Below are positions 60,921-64,000 of a DNA stretch of 64,000 nt, piece by piece. The notes under the pieces are model-generated. The model saw only the letters and a program-made list of their open reading frames with translations, was not told where the DNA came from and made no database searches. A program made the position numbers and the translations under genes. Source of the DNA: Bacteroidales bacterium (GTDB lineage: Bacteria > Bacteroidota > Bacteroidia > Bacteroidales > WCHB1-69); NCBI GenBank assembly GCA_017616775.1, contig JAFZXM010000059.1:61723-125722 (forward strand), read 5' to 3'. How positions within the stretch are numbered: the first letter of the stretch is position 1; every line of letters begins with the position of its first letter.

Positions 60921-60941
60921 AGCGAGAACTAAGTTCTCGCT
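60921..60941 (-). terminator. Terminator downstream of rpoD and the candidate small RNA
   Basis: AGCGAGAACT (60921-60930) and AGTTCTCGCT (60932-60941) form a perfect 10-bp stem. On the minus strand it is followed by a run of seven Ts. Confidence 0.8.
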
Positions 60942-61060
60942 ACTATCAAACTTTAAAAAAAACAAATTTTTTTCAATTTTAATTCTCTCTATCACACGCA
61001 CCATTTGCATTTTCTTCCGCAAGAAAGACACAACCGTGCGTTTTGACAGAATTTTTGCAA
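60921..61060 (-). ncRNA. Candidate structured small RNA downstream of rpoD
   Basis: About 140 nt between a minus-strand promoter element (61064-61071) and a strong terminator. Most of the 5' part folds into one long nested hairpin: AATTCT/AGAATT (60981-60986 with 61048-61053), ACGCAC/GTGCGT (60996-61001 with 61036-61041) and TTTCTT/AAGAAA (61011-61016 with 61021-61026), separated by internal loops. A single long stem with internal bubbles recalls 6S-type RNAs, but the sequence alone does not prove that. The open frame crossing it does not look coding. Confidence 0.45.
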
Positions 61061-61063
61061 ATG

Positions 61064-61071
61064 CAAAGGTA
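61064..61071 (-). promoter_or_regulatory. -7 element 45 bp past the rpoD stop
   Basis: TACCTTTG on the minus strand. The next protein gene in this direction (59407-60813) has its own element, and a terminator intervenes, so this promoter most likely drives a small RNA. Confidence 0.5.
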
Positions 61072-61115
61072 GCATTATTTGTTATACATTATGCATTTTA
61101 AAGCAATTTATTGAA

Positions 61116-61973
61116 TTATAAAAATGACTTTAACTGGTTATTGTCATTCTTTTTCAATTTTTTAAGTGCCTTTTCTTTTATTTGACGGGCATTTTCCCTG
61201 CTTATGCAAAAATGTTCCGCTATTTCATCCAAAGTATATTCATGAGAATGACCTATGCCGAAAAACATGCATATCAAATCCCGCTCTTTTTCATCTAATA
61301 TGGCCAAGGACTTATTCACCTCTCTATGCATAGATTCATTAATCAACAGCATATCCGTGCGGGCACCGTCTTCACTTACATAGGTGTCGATAAACAATGT
61401 ATCGTCATCATCGCTTACCGGAGCATCCATAGAAAGATGACGTGTGGAAATTTTGAGTATCTCTTTTATTTTATCGGGAGCCAGATTCATTCTGTCGCTT
61501 ATTTCCTCTATGGTAGGCTGACGATGATATATCTGCTCTAAAATAGCACTCTCTTTTTTCACACGGTTAACTGTTCCCAATTGATTTACCGGCAAACGCA
61601 CTATTCGCGATTGATCGGCTATGGCATGTGATATGGATTGACGTATCCACCATACGGCATAAGATATGAATTTAAAACCTCTGGTTTCGTCAAAACGTTG
61701 TGCGGCTTTAATCAGCCCGAGATTGCCTTCATTAATCAAATCTTGCAGACTCAGACCCTGATTTTGATATTGTTTGGCCACACTAACCACAAAACGCAAA
61801 TTGGCTTTTACCAATTTGTCTAATGCCGCCTTGTCCCCTTGTCTTATTTTTTGTGCCAATTCCACCTCTTCATCCGGGGTTATCATGGCTTCTTTAGATA
61901 TATCTTGCAGATATTTCTCAAATGAAGTATCGTTACGATTGGTGATGGAATTGGTTATTTTAAGTTGTCTCAT
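61116..61973 (-). CDS. rpoD: Primary RNA polymerase sigma factor RpoD
   Basis: 285 residues, the short Bacteroidota form of the housekeeping sigma factor, lacking region 1.1. Region 1.2/2 includes SFEKYLQDISKEAMITPDEEVELA, LVKANLRFVVSVAKQYQNQG, LIKAAQRFDETRGFKFISYAVWWIRQSI; region 3 follows, and region 4 has LDEIAEHFCISRENARQIKEKAL. It should recognise the TAnnTTTG promoters listed here. The gene starts 11 nt after htrA and has no promoter element of its own in the gap, so the two are linked. Confidence 0.97.
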   Translation of the reverse strand: MRQLKITNSITNRNDTSFEKYLQDISKEAMITPDEEVELAQKIRQGDKAALDKLVKANLRFVVSVAKQYQNQGLSLQDLINEGNLGLIKAAQRFDETRGFKFISYAVWWIRQSISHAIADQSRIVRLPVNQLGTVNRVKKESAILEQIYHRQPTIEEISDRMNLAPDKIKEILKISTRHLSMDAPVSDDDDTLFIDTYVSEDGARTDMLLINESMHREVNKSLAILDEKERDLICMFFGIGHSHEYTLDEIAEHFCISRENARQIKEKALKKLKKNDNNQLKSFL

Positions 61974-61984
61974 GTTTTTTTATA

Positions 61985-63358
61985 TTATTGAATGTTTATA
62001 TTATAATAATACATATACGAAAAGCCGTTGCCGGGATAAAACCCCTCTATTAACACATCGCCTTCTTTATCGCCTAATATATTATCTATGTCTTGTTCTT
62101 TTATTACCGATTGCTTATCTATTGCCGTAATTACAAAACCTTCTTTAACTCCGGCATCTTTTAACAAACCTTTGTTTAATTCTATTACTCTTAAACCGCC
62201 GTTTATACGATACCTCGATTTTATTTGATTGCTCACAGGTTCAACTTTTACACCTAAAATGGATAACGCAATATTACTATTGTTTCGTATAATTTCGGTA
62301 GTACCTTTTTTATTTTTTAATATTACATTTATTTTCAATGTTTTACCATTGCGGTTGATTTCGCAATTTACCTTATCTCCGGGTATGTGCTGCTCTAATA
62401 TCTCCTTCAATTCGGAATAAGAATTCACTTCTTTGCCGTCTATTTTTTGCAAAATATCATCTTCCTTTATTCCCGCCTGCTGCGCTGCCATGCCTTCTTC
62501 CACTTTAAACACCTGCAATCCTTTTATAGGTTGATTATCATTATTGTCTGCTTTGGCATTCAATTCCATAAACGAAGCGCCTATACTTACCCTTTGGGTG
62601 CGACCGTAATTTTTTAAATCGCTTACCACTTTTTTAACTATATTCACCGGAATGGCAAACGAATACCCCGTATAACTCCCCGTATTGGAAGCAATAGCAG
62701 CATTAATGCCTATGAGTTCACCCTTGACATTTACCAATGCCCCGCCGCTGTTGCCGCTGTTAACTGCAGCATCGGTTTGAATATAGAACGATACCTGATT
62801 GTTTTCACTCAACATATTCAAATTTCGGGCCTTGGCACTCACTATGCCCGCTGTAACCGTAGAAGTGAGATTAAACGGATTACCCACAGCCAGCACCCAT
62901 TCCCCTATGCGTACTTCATCGGAATTACCATACGGTATTGCCTGTAAATTACGGGCATCTATTTTTAATAAAGCCAAATCATTTTGCTTGTCCGTACCGA
63001 TAATTTGAGCCGAATATTCCCGCTTGTCGTTAAGTGTGACATTTACCTTGCCTGCCCCTTCCACCACATGATTGTTGGTAACTATATAACCTGAACCGTC
63101 TATTATCACACCCGAACCATATGCTTGATACACTTGCGTTTGAGGCTGTGCGTTGAAAAAATTAAAAAACGGATCCTGAAAAAATAAATCCCATGTGCTA
63201 TGCTTCTGCTCCATTTCCGCCGAAATATGCACCACCGCATTTATAGTGCTTTCTGCCGCATGGGTGAAATCCGGATATGAAGGCTGACCCGTTGATACGG
63301 ATACCACAAAATAACAAGCTATTATTAAAAAGAATATATTTTTATTCATCCATTCCAA
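61985..63358 (-). CDS. DegP/HtrA-type periplasmic serine protease
   Basis: 457 residues. A signal peptide (about 4-24, MNKNIFFLIIACYFVVSVS), a trypsin-like domain with His in VTNNHVVEG, Asp in QNDLALLKID and Ser in NSGNSGGAL, and two PDZ domains (about 265-350 and 365-450). It degrades or refolds damaged envelope proteins. The start at 63358 (MEWMNKN) or 63349 (MNKN) is open. It is directly upstream of rpoD in one operon. Confidence 0.95.
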   Translation of the reverse strand: MEWMNKNIFFLIIACYFVVSVSTGQPSYPDFTHAAESTINAVVHISAEMEQKHSTWDLFFQDPFFNFFNAQPQTQVYQAYGSGVIIDGSGYIVTNNHVVEGAGKVNVTLNDKREYSAQIIGTDKQNDLALLKIDARNLQAIPYGNSDEVRIGEWVLAVGNPFNLTSTVTAGIVSAKARNLNMLSENNQVSFYIQTDAAVNSGNSGGALVNVKGELIGINAAIASNTGSYTGYSFAIPVNIVKKVVSDLKNYGRTQRVSIGASFMELNAKADNNDNQPIKGLQVFKVEEGMAAQQAGIKEDDILQKIDGKEVNSYSELKEILEQHIPGDKVNCEINRNGKTLKINVILKNKKGTTEIIRNNSNIALSILGVKVEPVSNQIKSRYRINGGLRVIELNKGLLKDAGVKEGFVITAIDKQSVIKEQDIDNILGDKEGDVLIEGFYPGNGFSYMYYYNINIQ

Positions 63359-63437
63359 TTAAAAATACACTGCGTATACGTTTTCAGTTTCAAAAAGTTT
63401 CCTTTTCCGCTTAAAAAAACGGGCATAGATATTGCCA

Positions 63438-63445
63438 CAAATTTA
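63438..63445 (-). promoter_or_regulatory. -7 promoter element of htrA-rpoD
   Basis: TAAATTTG on the minus strand, about 80 bp before the htrA start. Confidence 0.4.
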
Positions 63446-63591
63446 ATGCCAAAATACAAATATTATGACATCTTTAATCATTTTTCCCTAAATTCAACAA
63501 ATAAATGCCACTTTATACCGAACCGAGAATATGGTTTTTGCGGATTGCAAAAAAGTTTTCAACAAAAACATTTTCGTATTATTATGTTTAT

Positions 63592-63599
63592 TATCTTTG
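63592..63599 (+). promoter_or_regulatory. -7 promoter element of the small membrane ORF
   Basis: TATCTTTG, 35 bp before the ATG at 63635; a TTTTC at 63571 lies at about the -33 position. Confidence 0.5.
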
Positions 63600-63634
63600 C
63601 AAAATAAATATTCTTAATCAAGAACAAATTTATC

Positions 63635-63919
63635 ATGAAAAATTATATGGCAACAAATATAAGAGAAAACAGCATGAAAGTTTGGCAAAGGATATATTGG
63701 AAAATCCTTGCTGCTTTCGGTATTGTTGTTGTTTGGCTGCAAGCCGGTACATGTTTGTTCCTCCCTTATCATGATGCAGAACCTCAAAACAATACAATTT
63801 TTGCCGGTTTGTTCCGTTATAAAAATAATATTTGGAATTTGTGCAAAACGAACTTAAGCAAATGTCCGCCGCTATTGTCCGGGCACGGTGGCAGTAGCGG
63901 CATGATTCACGAAACCTGA
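63635..63919 (+). CDS. Small hypothetical membrane protein
   Basis: 94 residues from the ATG at 63635; later in-frame ATGs exist at 63647 and 63674. One hydrophobic segment (about 26-42, ILAAFGIVVVWLQAGTCLFL) is followed by a polar Cys-containing tail. I do not recognise a family. A good promoter element supports expression. A GCAGTT/AACTGC inverted repeat at 63971-63984 might end its message. It could be a real small protein or the 5' end of a decayed gene. Confidence 0.4.
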   Translation: MKNYMATNIRENSMKVWQRIYWKILAAFGIVVVWLQAGTCLFLPYHDAEPQNNTIFAGLFRYKNNIWNLCKTNLSKCPPLLSGHGGSSGMIHET

Positions 63920-64000
63920 TTTTCTTTTATGTAGCAAAGGGATTTTTCTTTTCCGTTCCTTGTGCCAAAAGCAGTTTGAACTGCATGTGAAAGAAAAAGG

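Noticed and set aside
60825..61031. 68-codon ORF across the candidate small RNA
   Set aside because: It runs through the structured hairpin and the terminator and into the promoter of the purF-like gene, so an RNA explanation fits better.

Overview
The window looks like a chromosome segment of a Bacteroidota member, most likely an anaerobic, gut-type Bacteroidales. The evidence is the TAnnTTTG -7 promoter element in front of many genes, C-terminal sorting domains of the type IX secretion system (T9SS), an N-terminally truncated-looking RpoD of 285 residues, an ECF sigma/anti-sigma pair, a TonB-dependent receptor, and Bacteroidota-type families (DUF4783, DUF5687, DUF3109, PCMD-like and DUF1343). 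No rRNA, intact tRNA, CRISPR array or complete insertion sequence was seen. All family names were assigned by reading the sequence; no database was searched.

Layout. 1-2.4 kb: ffh-folD operon on the minus strand. 2.9-3.85 kb: an isolated CHAP endolysin that looks like Firmicutes phage enzymes. 4.2-15.6 kb: an accessory island. It holds a tight four-gene plus-strand operon (PLD nuclease-SNF2 helicase fusion, Bro-N/DinD-like protein, Eco57I-type DNA methyltransferase, OLD-family ATPase/TOPRIM nuclease), a scar resembling a methyltransferase tail, a minus-strand pair (unknown protein plus DUF488 protein) and the stump of an Mpi-type serine invertase. This is the best candidate for a little-described defence system. 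15.8-27.7 kb: MmcQ/YjbR, a membrane phosphoesterase, CotH, PAP2, a NamZ-like lipoprotein, PepD, EnvC-like, DUF4783-nadC, pfkA and dxs. 27.9-36.1 kb: a minus-strand operon of a giant 14-repeat T9SS protein, a TonB-dependent receptor and a smaller T9SS protein. 36.3-40.5 kb: an ECF sigma factor with an unusual anti-sigma/CHU_C fusion, then DUF3109, truB and a MltD-like transglycosylase.

40.6-44.6 kb: the C-terminal half of a transketolase, RidA, a C1 peptidase and ugd. 44.8-50.7 kb: a T9SS subtilase, ackA, and the aroC-sufE-sufT operon. 51-58.1 kb: a coiled-coil membrane protein, thioredoxin, DsbD-like protein, a DUF5687 ABC exporter, smpB and gpsA. 58.1-64 kb: a PolB-type exonuclease with a Gre-like partner, a PurF homologue that lacks the N-terminal cysteine, a candidate structured small RNA, the htrA-rpoD operon and a small membrane ORF cut close to the window end.

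Most of the window is core housekeeping. The accessory interest is concentrated at 2.4-15.8 kb and 27.8-37.7 kb.
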